Both the position numbers and the translations under genes were made by a program. From assembly GCF_900186965.1 (NCBI RefSeq), contig NZ_LT906457.1, forward strand, positions 1,142,501-1,206,500: a DNA stretch of 64,000 nt, written 5' to 3'. Below, piece after piece: positions 53,254 through 61,578 of this stretch (position 1 is the stretch's first letter; each line of letters opens with the position of its first letter). The notes below the pieces were generated by a model, which was not told the origin of the DNA, did no database searches, and saw only the letters and a list, made by a program, of their open reading frames with translations. The stretch comes from Legionella spiritensis. GTDB lineage: Bacteria; Pseudomonadota; Gammaproteobacteria; Legionellales; Legionellaceae.

Positions 53254-54447
53254 ATGAGATATATTCCAATAACCAAGGCGGTATTTGATGAATCTGAAAA
53301 AACAGAAATTATCAAGCCACTGGAATCAGGTTGGGTTGTACAGGGTCCCTATGTGAAGCAATTTGAACAATTGTTTGCGGAGTTTACCCATAGCCGATAC
53401 GCCAAAGCAGTCAGTAACTGTACTACGGCATTGCATCTGGCATTGGTTGCCCTTGATATCGGGCCGGGTGATAAAGTAGTCGTCCCTTCATTTACATACG
53501 TTGCTTCTGCCAATGCTGTCGAGTATACAGGTGCCGAAGTTGTATTCTGTGATGTCGATTTAAGAACCTTCAATATTGATACGGAAAAACTTGCGGAAAT
53601 TCTGGAGAGAGACAAGTCCGTAAAAGCTATTATGCCGGTCAATCTTTTCGGCCTTTGTGCCGAATTGCATGATATTAATAGACTTGCCCGTGAGTATAAT
53701 GTTTATGTGGTGGAGGATTCCGCTTGCGGGTTTGATGCCTGGATTGGCGATAAACACTCCGGAACACTGGGTGACATAGGCTGTTTTTCGTTTCATCCGC
53801 GAAAATCCATCACCACCGGTGAAGGCGGTATGTTCATTACGGACGATGAATCCATCTACCGGAAAGTTTCGCAGTTGTGTGATCATGGTGCTTCCAAAAC
53901 CGACTTGCAAAGACATCATGAGAAAGGCGGCTCCCTGTTACCCGATTTCACCATGCGTGGTTACAATTATCGTATGACAGATATGCAAGGTGCGTTAGGT
54001 GTCTGTCAAATGCAAAAAGCTGAAAAAATTATGACTGGCCGTCGAAACATAGCCAGTCAATATCAGGAAGCTTTGCAACATTCCGGTCTTGAGTTGCCGA
54101 TTGTTCCCGATGGGTTTACTCATGGTTATCAGTCTTACGTTTGCCTTTTTTCACTGGAAATGGCACATAACAATCTGACCGTGCAACGCATCGACTCCTT
54201 GAATATCAAACGTAACGAAATGATGAAAATTCTTGAGGAAAAGGGTATTGCAACCCGTCAGGGAACGCATGCTGTACATACACTGGATTATTATGCCAGA
54301 CGTTATGATTTGCAGCCTGAGCAATATTTAAAATCCTACGCCGCGGACAGGTTAAGCATTGCTTTGCCGCTATATGCGCAAATGACACAGGATGAATTCG
54401 AATACGTGGTTGATAACGTTAATGAGGCAATTAAGTGTGTGGTATAA
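53254..54447 (+). CDS. DegT/DnrJ/EryC1/StrS sugar aminotransferase
   Basis: A 397-aa PLP enzyme of nucleotide-sugar amination. Motifs are SNCTTALHLALVALDIGPGDKVVVPSFTYVASANA, VVEDSACGFDA, and the PLP-lysine segment FSFHPRKSITTGEGGMF, with MRGYNYRMTDMQGALG later. The HPRKSITTGEGG form is that of the perosamine/PseC-like branch. WbpE-type enzymes usually have a PxKxLGxxGDGG form, so it is not the obvious WbpE. It probably aminates the keto-sugar of the preceding SDR. The asparagine-synthase-like gene starts inside its last 13 bases. Confidence 0.87.
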   Translation: MRYIPITKAVFDESEKTEIIKPLESGWVVQGPYVKQFEQLFAEFTHSRYAKAVSNCTTALHLALVALDIGPGDKVVVPSFTYVASANAVEYTGAEVVFCDVDLRTFNIDTEKLAEILERDKSVKAIMPVNLFGLCAELHDINRLAREYNVYVVEDSACGFDAWIGDKHSGTLGDIGCFSFHPRKSITTGEGGMFITDDESIYRKVSQLCDHGASKTDLQRHHEKGGSLLPDFTMRGYNYRMTDMQGALGVCQMQKAEKIMTGRRNIASQYQEALQHSGLELPIVPDGFTHGYQSYVCLFSLEMAHNNLTVQRIDSLNIKRNEMMKILEEKGIATRQGTHAVHTLDYYARRYDLQPEQYLKSYAADRLSIALPLYAQMTQDEFEYVVDNVNEAIKCVV

Positions 54448-56450
54448 CAGGAGTTATTTCTCTATCCGGTGAGCCTGTTGATGTCGGCAAATTAAGGGCA
54501 ATGTGCGACTCCATTCAGCATCGGGGTCCTGATGGCGCGGGATATCTGGTTGCCCAGACGGGTGTCAATCATAGTCGTGCGCAACAATATTATCAGGCTT
54601 TTACGGAAAGAAAATTTGCTCATGAATTAGGATTGATTCCCTGCATTGATGATTCGCAGTCACAACGTTACCTTCATCAACATCATTGGGATGTGTTCTT
54701 CGGTCATCGTCGTCTGGCTATACTCGATTTATCGGCGTCAGGGTTCCAGCCTATCTGTGATTTATCCAAAAAAGTATGGCTTACCTATAACGGCGAGATT
54801 TATAATTTTAAAGAAATCAGAAATGAATTAATCCAATTAGGATATGAGTTTTATTCTCAAACGGATTCTGAAGTTCTGGTCAATGCCTATCTTGAGTGGG
54901 GCATGGAGTGTGTTTACAAATTTAACGGCATGTTTGCCTTTGCCCTGTGGGATCGCAGAAGGAATAAATTCTTTCTGGTTCGTGATCGATATGGTATCAA
55001 ACCACTTTATTACACCAGAACCCGCTCAAATCAACTGGTGTTCGCAAGCGAGGTAAAAGCAATTCTGGCTTATCTTGATGACAAGCCGCTAGTGGATCAT
55101 GAAGGTTTGCTTGAATACTTCACCTTTCAGAATTTTTTTACAGATAAGACGCTTTTTACCGATATCAGACTATTACCTGCCGGTAATTATCTGGAAATTG
55201 ATTTGGCCTCAAGCAATAAGGTTATTCAAAAAGAATATTGGGATTTTAATTTCCATGAGTCGGATGAGGTCAAAAATGAAAACGAGTACGTAGAGGAGTT
55301 GCTATTTCTCTTTGAGCAGGCGGTAAACCGACAACTGGTCAGCGATGTTGAGATAGGCAGTTTTTTAAGCGGCGGCATGGATAGTGGTTCTATTACAGCC
55401 ATAGCGTCTAAAAAAATGCCGTATATGAAAACATTTACCATCGGGTTTGATTTAACTCATGCCTCAGGTATCGAGTTGGGTTTTGATGAACGGGCCAAAT
55501 CGGAGTTACTCTCGTATTTATATAGTACCGAACATTATGAAATGGTCTTGAAATCCGGTGATATGGAACGATGTTTGCCGACTTTTGCCTGGCATCTGGA
55601 AGAACCTCGAGTAGGACAAAGTTATCCTAATTTCTATGCCGCGAAACTGGCCGGAAAATTTGTTAAGGTCGCGTTGTCCGGGGCAGGTGGTGACGAGTTA
55701 TTCGGAGGATATCCCTGGCGTTATTATCGCGCTATCAATAATGACAATTTCACGGATTACATTGATAAATATTACCAATTCTGGCAGCGCCTGCTCCCCA
55801 ATAGTCAGCTTAAAGAATTGTTTTCTCCCATCTGGGATAAAGTAAGCCACGTCTGGACACGGGATATATTCCAGTCCGTATTTCAACATCATTATGAACA
55901 TTTGAATAAATCGGAAGATTATATTAATCATTCCCTGTATTTCGAAGCTAAAACATTTTTGCATGGATTGCTGGTTGTGGAAGACAAGCTATCCATGGCT
56001 AACTCGCTGGAAACCAGAGTACCTTTTCTGGATAATGATCTGGTCGATTTTGCACAGAAAATCCCTGTTAGATTTAAAATAAACAACTTGTTGGAAACGT
56101 TGCGTCTTGATGAAAACTTGTTAGGTGATAAAGCTAAAAATTATTATCATAAAACCAATGATGGAAAATTGGTTTTACGCAAGGCGCTGCAAAAACTGAT
56201 GCCTGAGGAATATACCCAGGCGGTCAAACAGGGATTTTCCGCCCCCGACAATGCCTGGTTCAGAAAAGAGGGCTTTCATTTTATTGAGACGAAACTAATG
56301 ACCGATGATGCAAAAATATATAAGTATTTCAATCAGGATATTGTTGCCGATTTAATCAATCAACACATGAGTGGGAAAGTTAATCGTCGGCTTTTGATAT
56401 GGTCATTACTAAATTTTAATGAATATCTGAATGTGTTTGAAATGGCATGA
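54435..56450 (+). CDS. Asparagine-synthase-like glutamine amidotransferase (AsnB family)
   Basis: A 671-aa two-domain protein. The class II amidotransferase begins Met-Cys-Gly-Ile, giving nucleophile Cys2, with GPDGAG, FFGHRRLAILDLS and LTYNGEIYNF. The synthetase domain has the PP-loop SFLSGGMDSGSITAIA, then LSGAGGDELFGGYPWRYY and VEDKLSMANSLETRVPFLD. In glycan loci such proteins (for example WbpS type) amidate uronic acids rather than aspartate; that role is inferred from context. The start is GTG at 54435, required to place Cys at position 2. It overlaps the aminotransferase gene by 13 bases, so translation is coupled. Confidence 0.87.
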   Translation: MCGITGVISLSGEPVDVGKLRAMCDSIQHRGPDGAGYLVAQTGVNHSRAQQYYQAFTERKFAHELGLIPCIDDSQSQRYLHQHHWDVFFGHRRLAILDLSASGFQPICDLSKKVWLTYNGEIYNFKEIRNELIQLGYEFYSQTDSEVLVNAYLEWGMECVYKFNGMFAFALWDRRRNKFFLVRDRYGIKPLYYTRTRSNQLVFASEVKAILAYLDDKPLVDHEGLLEYFTFQNFFTDKTLFTDIRLLPAGNYLEIDLASSNKVIQKEYWDFNFHESDEVKNENEYVEELLFLFEQAVNRQLVSDVEIGSFLSGGMDSGSITAIASKKMPYMKTFTIGFDLTHASGIELGFDERAKSELLSYLYSTEHYEMVLKSGDMERCLPTFAWHLEEPRVGQSYPNFYAAKLAGKFVKVALSGAGGDELFGGYPWRYYRAINNDNFTDYIDKYYQFWQRLLPNSQLKELFSPIWDKVSHVWTRDIFQSVFQHHYEHLNKSEDYINHSLYFEAKTFLHGLLVVEDKLSMANSLETRVPFLDNDLVDFAQKIPVRFKINNLLETLRLDENLLGDKAKNYYHKTNDGKLVLRKALQKLMPEEYTQAVKQGFSAPDNAWFRKEGFHFIETKLMTDDAKIYKYFNQDIVADLINQHMSGKVNRRLLIWSLLNFNEYLNVFEMA

Positions 56451-56479
56451 CACACTGATTTTAATGAGAGGAAAAAACC

Positions 56480-57394
56480 ATGTTGCCCAACTTTATCATT
56501 GGCGGCACATCTGCTGCAGGAACATCCTTTTTAACATCCATTCTTTTGCAGCATCCTGATGTTTATTTACCAAAGGAAATGAGACCGGAACCTCATTTTT
56601 TTTATTATACGGATAAGTATGCGAAGGGAATCGAATGGTATCAATCGCAATGGTTTTCCGATTATGCCGGCCAAAAAGCGGCGGGTGAACGCTCATCCTC
56701 TTATCTTTATCATGAAGAAAGTGCCATTCGTATACGTAAGCACCTGCCTGATGTAAAACTGATTTTTATTCTCCGAAATCCGACTGAAAGAGCATGGGCC
56801 AATTATCGCTATACGGTATTAAGCGGTTTGGAAGAACTCGATTTTGAAGAAGCCTTGAATATTGAACCGCAACGAATAAAAGACGAAACAGGTATCTGGA
56901 AAGAGGTGCAGCCTCATGATTATACTGGCCGCAGTTATTATGGTAAGCAAATAGAGCATTATCTGACGTTATTTCCCTGGCATCAGATTTTGCTCATTGG
57001 ATCCGAAAAGCTTAGCGAGGACACCCAAAATCAGGTTAATAAAATCACGGACTTTTTATGTGTTGAAAGATTATCTGATTTTGAAATTCCTGTGTCATTT
57101 ACATCTCTGAGCGTTACTGATCCTGGAATTCAGGCTGCCTGCCGAAATGATTTGGGTTCGGAAAAATTTAACAGGATAATTGAGTCAATCAGGCGCAAGG
57201 AATCTGATATTGAACGTTATGCGCAAAATGAATCAGAAATAGAATTGATTATTAAACTGAAGCAAAATTTATCCGGCGATAAACAGGTAATGGATGAAAA
57301 AATAAGGCATCAATTAAATGATTTATTTGCTGAGGATCAAAAAAAATTGTTTGCTTTAATTGATGACAAGGTGGATTTTACGCCATGGTTTTAA
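56480..57394 (+). CDS. Sulfotransferase-fold protein lacking the usual 5'-PSB lysine
   Basis: A 304-aa soluble protein of the PAPS-sulfotransferase superfamily. The 5'-phosphosulfate loop region is FIIGGTSAAGTSFLTSILLQHPDV (residues 5-28), followed by PEPHFF. The 3'-phosphate-binding motif is FILRNPTERAWANYRY (residues 96-110, Arg99). In usual bacterial members the first loop reads like QKAGTTSL; here Thr-Ser-Ala-Ala-Gly-Thr-Ser replaces it and the conserved Lys is gone. Ala107 stands where a 3'-phosphate-contacting Ser is common. A donor other than PAPS is therefore possible. The neighbours suggest a 3'-phospho-CDP-phosphoramidate. Its last ten bases overlap the kinase gene. AGAGGAAAAAACC precedes the ATG. 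Confidence 0.8.
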   Translation: MLPNFIIGGTSAAGTSFLTSILLQHPDVYLPKEMRPEPHFFYYTDKYAKGIEWYQSQWFSDYAGQKAAGERSSSYLYHEESAIRIRKHLPDVKLIFILRNPTERAWANYRYTVLSGLEELDFEEALNIEPQRIKDETGIWKEVQPHDYTGRSYYGKQIEHYLTLFPWHQILLIGSEKLSEDTQNQVNKITDFLCVERLSDFEIPVSFTSLSVTDPGIQAACRNDLGSEKFNRIIESIRRKESDIERYAQNESEIELIIKLKQNLSGDKQVMDEKIRHQLNDLFAEDQKKLFALIDDKVDFTPWF

Positions 57395-57879
57395 TTTGGA
57401 TAACAGGCTTCTCGGGAGCGGGTAAAACGACAGTGGCCAAGATTGTGCAGGAACAACTGCAGGCAAAAAATAAAAATGCCATACTTCTCGATGGTGATGA
57501 AGTAAGAAGTGCGCTTGGTTTAACGGATAATTATTCCCCGGAAGAAAGAAAAAAAATAGCTTTTAGCTATGCAAAATTAGGCAAACTGCTGGCAGACCAG
57601 GGGTTTTATGTTATTGTTGCAACCATTTCAATGTTTGAGGATGTCAGGCAATGGAACCGTCGCAATAATTCGCATTACCTGGAAGTCTATCTTAAGGTAT
57701 CTGAAGAAGAGCGACGTATACGAGACCCCAAATCCTTGTATCAAACTGGTCAGGAACTGGTTGAACAGGGTGTCTTGTACGAAGAGCCCCAAAATCCGGA
57801 TATGCTTCTGGAAGCAGGGCAAAAACTTCAACCCGAAGATATGGCCGCAATGATTCAACAAGCCGTTTTGGATTTTTAG
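57385..57879 (+). CDS. CysC-like nucleotide 3'-kinase, Cj1415 type
   Basis: A 164-aa P-loop kinase of the adenylylsulfate-kinase family. Walker A GFSGAGKTT is at residues 8-16. LLDGDEVRSAL (34-44) is the substrate Asp/Arg motif and RDPKSLY (about 113-119) is the lid end. True APS kinases have an FxSPxR segment and a longer N-terminus; here residues 79-84 read ATISMF. That form and length match the capsule-associated CysC-like proteins. Campylobacter Cj1415, one of them, phosphorylates the 3'-OH of CDP-phosphoramidate. APS kinase for PAPS remains the alternative. It is translationally coupled to the sulfotransferase-like gene by overlap, with the methyltransferase 13 bases after. Confidence 0.82.
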   Translation: MVLIWITGFSGAGKTTVAKIVQEQLQAKNKNAILLDGDEVRSALGLTDNYSPEERKKIAFSYAKLGKLLADQGFYVIVATISMFEDVRQWNRRNNSHYLEVYLKVSEEERRIRDPKSLYQTGQELVEQGVLYEEPQNPDMLLEAGQKLQPEDMAAMIQQAVLDF

Positions 57880-57892
57880 AGGAAAATTACTT

Positions 57893-58663
57893 ATGCAACA
57901 TGGAAATTTTACAGGCCTGGCTCAAAATTACTCTTCTTTTCGACCGGGCTATTCTCAATCTGTTTTACACGCACTTTTAGCTCTTTTGAATAAACCGATC
58001 GAAGAATGCAGACTCGTAGACGTTGGAGCAGGAACAGGTATTTGGACTCGTATGCTTGAGAGTATGAACCCTGACGATATTATTGCGATTGAACCCAATG
58101 ACGATATGCGGCAGATGGGTGTTCGTGATTCCAGACATACAAAAATCACATGGCAGGAAGGCAGTGGAGAGAACGTTGGTATTGCCGATGGTTCTGCCGA
58201 TATGATTTCAATGGCCAGCTCTTTTCACTGGGTCGATTTTGATAAAGGTTGTAAGGAATTTCATCGGGTTCTGCGCAATAACGGACGCTTTGTCGCACTT
58301 TGGAACCCTCGGTATATGGAAGCCAACCCTTTTCTGAAAGAGCTGGAAGATTACCTTCTGGTGCTAAAACCTGATATAAAAAGAGTGTCTTCCGGAAGAC
58401 AGGGATTAGTCGATACGCTAACAGATCAATTGTATAAAACGGGCATGTTTGATGATGTGATTTATATAGAGGGAAAACATACGGTTTCCGTCACGCCCGA
58501 ACAATACATAGGAGCCTGGCGTTCGGTTAATGACGTGCAATTTCAACTGGGGGCGGAGAAATTTGCGAAATTTATCGAATATTTGCAGCAATCTCTCGCT
58601 GAGCATTCGACAGTAGATGTGACTTATCTCACCCGGGCCTGGTCTGCTCGTAAAAGTGCATAG
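57893..58663 (+). CDS. Class I SAM methyltransferase (Cj1419/Cj1420-like position)
   Basis: A 256-aa methyltransferase beginning with the common FTGLAQNYSSFRPGYSQSVL lead-in of UbiE/BioC-like enzymes. Motif I is LVDVGAGTGIWTRML, then IAIEPNDDMRQMG, ADMISMASSFHWVDFDKGCKEFHRVLRNNGRFVALWNP. The substrate is unknown. In Campylobacter the corresponding locus contains two methyltransferases that install the O-methyl group of O-methyl phosphoramidate. A single such gene here suggests a methylated product, but this is positional inference. AGAGGA precedes the ATG. Confidence 0.8.
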   Translation: MQHGNFTGLAQNYSSFRPGYSQSVLHALLALLNKPIEECRLVDVGAGTGIWTRMLESMNPDDIIAIEPNDDMRQMGVRDSRHTKITWQEGSGENVGIADGSADMISMASSFHWVDFDKGCKEFHRVLRNNGRFVALWNPRYMEANPFLKELEDYLLVLKPDIKRVSSGRQGLVDTLTDQLYKTGMFDDVIYIEGKHTVSVTPEQYIGAWRSVNDVQFQLGAEKFAKFIEYLQQSLAEHSTVDVTYLTRAWSARKSA

Positions 58664-58672
58664 AGGAACGTA

Positions 58673-60982
58673 ATGACTTCAAAAGCTGGTGTTTTGAGTT
58701 ATTTAAAAAATCGAATTAAGGACGCGGAGATTTTGGATCTTGTTTTCTTTACTGTCGGGCAATGGCGGGATAATCAGGTGTTTTGCCTACAGTCTGTTGC
58801 AAAGCAGTTACCCAAATCCACTAACTTTATCGTCAGAAGCAGTTCAAAAACGGAAGATCAGCTTTTCACCTCTAACTCGGGAAAATACGAATCCATTTTA
58901 AATGTGTCCATGGCAGAGCTTCCCGAGGCTGTGGAGAAAGTCATTGCATCTTACGGGCCGAATCAGGAGCGTCACGACGAAGTTCTGGTTCAACCCATGC
59001 TTGAGCACGTTAGTATGAACGGAGTGTTGTTTACCAAAGACCCTAATAATGGTGCTCCTTATTACATCATTAATTACGGGTTGGTCAGTGATACGACGCT
59101 GGTGACTTCCGGTGCCATATCCGGACAGACTTATGTGCTTGCAAGGACATGTCGAAAAATACCGGATTCAAGAATTGCAAAACTCATTCAATTGGCGATT
59201 GATCTTGAGTTAATACTTGATAATTCAAATCTCGATATAGAGTTTGCTTATGATACCCATGATCGGCTTTACCTGCTTCAGGCCAGACCCCTTATAATAA
59301 AAAACACCTGTGAGACAATAAATCAGACGAATCTCTTAGCGGAAATTAAAAACAAGTTTCATCACCTGAGTATGGAGCACCCCTATTTACACGGCACAAG
59401 GACTATATTGGGTGTTATGCCTGACTGGAATCCTGCAGAAATCATAGGGATCAGACCAAAGCCTTTGGCCTTAAGTCTTTATAAGGAACTGATTACCGAC
59501 AGCACCTGGGCGTATCAAAGAGATAATTACGGATATATAAATCTGCGTAGTTTTCCTCTGCTAATTGATTTAATGGGGCTGCCTTATATTGATGTTCGTG
59601 TGAGTTTTAATTCTTTTATTCCGAAGGAACTGGATGACGGGCTTGCGGAAAAGCTGGTTAATTACTATCTGGATCGATTGGAACAAGAGCCTTATTTGCA
59701 TGATAAGGTTGAATTCGACGTGGTATTTTCATGCTATACCTTTGATTTGTTCGAACGAATTCAAAAGTTGAAGGACTTTAATTTTGAAGAATCCGAAATT
59801 CATTTAATAGTCAACGCGCTTAAGAGTCTTACCAATCATATCATTCATCGTGATCAAGGGCTGTGGCTCAAGGACATTGAAAAGATCGAGGAACTTAAGA
59901 AAAGGCATGAACTTATCTTTTTTAATGAATCTTTTGACGACATCACAAAAATATATTGGTTGATTGAAGATTGTAAGCGATACGGAACCTTGCCGTTTGC
60001 AGGATTGGCCCGTGCCGGTTTTATTGCTATACAACTTTTAAACTCCATGGTATCAGTTGGTATTCTGAGTCCAGACGAGCGCCTATCATTCTTGAACAGT
60101 CTTGATTCCGTCAGTTCTAAAATGACAAGGGATCTGCATCTCCTTGATCGGGAGCATTTTCTGCAAAAATATGGTCATTTAAGACCGGGAACCTATGACA
60201 TATTATCTCCTCGATATGATGAGGCGCCTGATGTATATTTTGACTGGGATAAAGTAAAAGAAAATACTTGTCATCAGAAAGAGAGCTTTAAATTATCACT
60301 CACGCAAATGAAGCAAATCGAATGTTTATTGGAAGAACACGGTCTTAACCATAACGTGGTTGGCTTGTTTAATTTTATGAAATCTGCAATAGAAGGGCGC
60401 GAATATTCCAAATTTATTTTTACAAAAACGATAAGTGATGTTCTGTCACTTTTAAAGAAATTCGGTTTGCAAAATAATCTGGAAGCAGAGGATATCTCGT
60501 TTGTTGATATCAAGGATATTTTAAAGCATTATTCAACGTCCTGGGATTGTCTTGATGAACTAAGAAAAAATATAAAATCCAATAAAGGAAAATATAATAT
60601 TTCAAGCCAGGTTATTCTGCCACCCCTCATTGTGACCGGCGATGATGTGGAGAGTTTTCATTTGCCGGAAAACAGGCCTAATTTTGTTACTCGAAAATCG
60701 TTAACAGCGCCGGTGGTCACCGATTTGTCCAATCCTGCTAAAATGAATGGCGCCATTATTTTTATTCCCAGTGCCGATCCCGGATTTGACTGGGTATTTA
60801 CCCATGGTATTGCCGGTTTTATTACCGCATACGGAGGTGTTAATTCGCACATGGCTATTCGTGCGGGCGAATTAGGATTACCAGCGGTCATTGGTTCCGG
60901 TGACAAGCTTTATAATGAGTGGAAATCTGCTTCCAGGATTCATATCGACTGTTGTAACCAGCGAGTAGAGGTATTACATTGA
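58673..60982 (+). CDS. PEP-synthase-like kinase, probable L-glutamine kinase (Cj1418 type)
   Basis: A 769-aa protein with the two ends of a PEP synthase/PPDK but a foreign middle. The N-terminal ATP-grasp part has FIVRSSSKTED (Arg55), SNSGKYESILNV, VLVQPMLEHVSMNGVLFTKDPNNGAPYYIINYG and LDIEFAYDTHDRLYLLQARPL. The middle (about 215-650) is helical and unfamiliar. The C-terminal mobile domain has GGVNSHMAIRAGELGLPAVIG with phospho-carrier His726. There is no PEP/pyruvate-binding barrel. This plan is that of Campylobacter Cj1418, which uses ATP to phosphorylate the amide nitrogen of L-glutamine, the first step to phosphoramidate. AGAGGAACGTA precedes the ATG. The stop overlaps the next start. Confidence 0.85.
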   Translation: MTSKAGVLSYLKNRIKDAEILDLVFFTVGQWRDNQVFCLQSVAKQLPKSTNFIVRSSSKTEDQLFTSNSGKYESILNVSMAELPEAVEKVIASYGPNQERHDEVLVQPMLEHVSMNGVLFTKDPNNGAPYYIINYGLVSDTTLVTSGAISGQTYVLARTCRKIPDSRIAKLIQLAIDLELILDNSNLDIEFAYDTHDRLYLLQARPLIIKNTCETINQTNLLAEIKNKFHHLSMEHPYLHGTRTILGVMPDWNPAEIIGIRPKPLALSLYKELITDSTWAYQRDNYGYINLRSFPLLIDLMGLPYIDVRVSFNSFIPKELDDGLAEKLVNYYLDRLEQEPYLHDKVEFDVVFSCYTFDLFERIQKLKDFNFEESEIHLIVNALKSLTNHIIHRDQGLWLKDIEKIEELKKRHELIFFNESFDDITKIYWLIEDCKRYGTLPFAGLARAGFIAIQLLNSMVSVGILSPDERLSFLNSLDSVSSKMTRDLHLLDREHFLQKYGHLRPGTYDILSPRYDEAPDVYFDWDKVKENTCHQKESFKLSLTQMKQIECLLEEHGLNHNVVGLFNFMKSAIEGREYSKFIFTKTISDVLSLLKKFGLQNNLEAEDISFVDIKDILKHYSTSWDCLDELRKNIKSNKGKYNISSQVILPPLIVTGDDVESFHLPENRPNFVTRKSLTAPVVTDLSNPAKMNGAIIFIPSADPGFDWVFTHGIAGFITAYGGVNSHMAIRAGELGLPAVIGSGDKLYNEWKSASRIHIDCCNQRVEVLH

Positions 60983-61578
60983 AATTGATTGGTGTCACCA
61001 TGAGAGTAGAGCATCATCAGCACATTAATGAATATCGTGATGCCCTCGATCAGCGATGGTATCTTTTTTTGCGTGCCTGTGGTTTGTTTCCTGTCCTAAT
61101 TCCTAACCATAATACTTCTATGGCGTTGTTATCGGAAATGAATCTGTCCGGAATTATTTTAAGCGGAGGAAACTCGCTGTCCACCCTCGGTGGTGATTCA
61201 CCACAAAGGGACGAACTGGAAAAAACGTTGCTGGATTATGCGGTTTATGAGAAAAAACCGGTACTTGGTGTCTGCCGAGGTATGCAAATGATGCAAGCCT
61301 ATTTTGATGTTTCTTTATTTCCCGTGGCAAATCATGTGGCTGTGCGCCATAATGTACGGTTTGCTGCAGGTCCGGATCGAAATGTGAACAGTTATCATGA
61401 ATATGGTGCACGAGATTCCTCGGAGAGTCTGACTATTGATGCCAGAGCTGAAGATGGGGTGATCGAAGCCGTATCTCATGTTTCCTTACCTATCCGAGGT
61501 ATTATGTGGCACCCCGAACGCGAACATATTTTTTCAGAGGAAGACATCAGACTTTTCAAGGATCATTTTCAATCATGA
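60979..61578 (+). CDS. Class I glutamine amidotransferase-like hydrolase (Cj1417 type)
   Basis: A 199-aa peptidase-C26/GATase-1 protein. The oxyanion region is GIILSGGNSLSTLGG, nucleophile Cys99 lies in VLGVCRGMQMMQ, and the His178/Glu180 pair is in GIMWHPEREH. In C. jejuni, Cj1417 removes glutamate from gamma-glutamyl-CDP-amidate to leave CDP-phosphoramidate. The neighbouring kinase and cytidylyltransferase fit the same step order. The start is a TTG at 60979 that overlaps the preceding stop (TTGA), with GAGG seven bases upstream. An ATG at 61000 would shorten it by seven residues and lose the first strand. Confidence 0.85.
   Translation: MKLIGVTMRVEHHQHINEYRDALDQRWYLFLRACGLFPVLIPNHNTSMALLSEMNLSGIILSGGNSLSTLGGDSPQRDELEKTLLDYAVYEKKPVLGVCRGMQMMQAYFDVSLFPVANHVAVRHNVRFAAGPDRNVNSYHEYGARDSSESLTIDARAEDGVIEAVSHVSLPIRGIMWHPEREHIFSEEDIRLFKDHFQS

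Noticed and set aside
53254-54447. DegT aminotransferase called as WbpE
   Set aside because: The PLP-lysine segment is of the HPRKSITTGEGG kind and the gene sits after an SDR, not between wbpB and wbpD, so a specific WbpE name is not supported.
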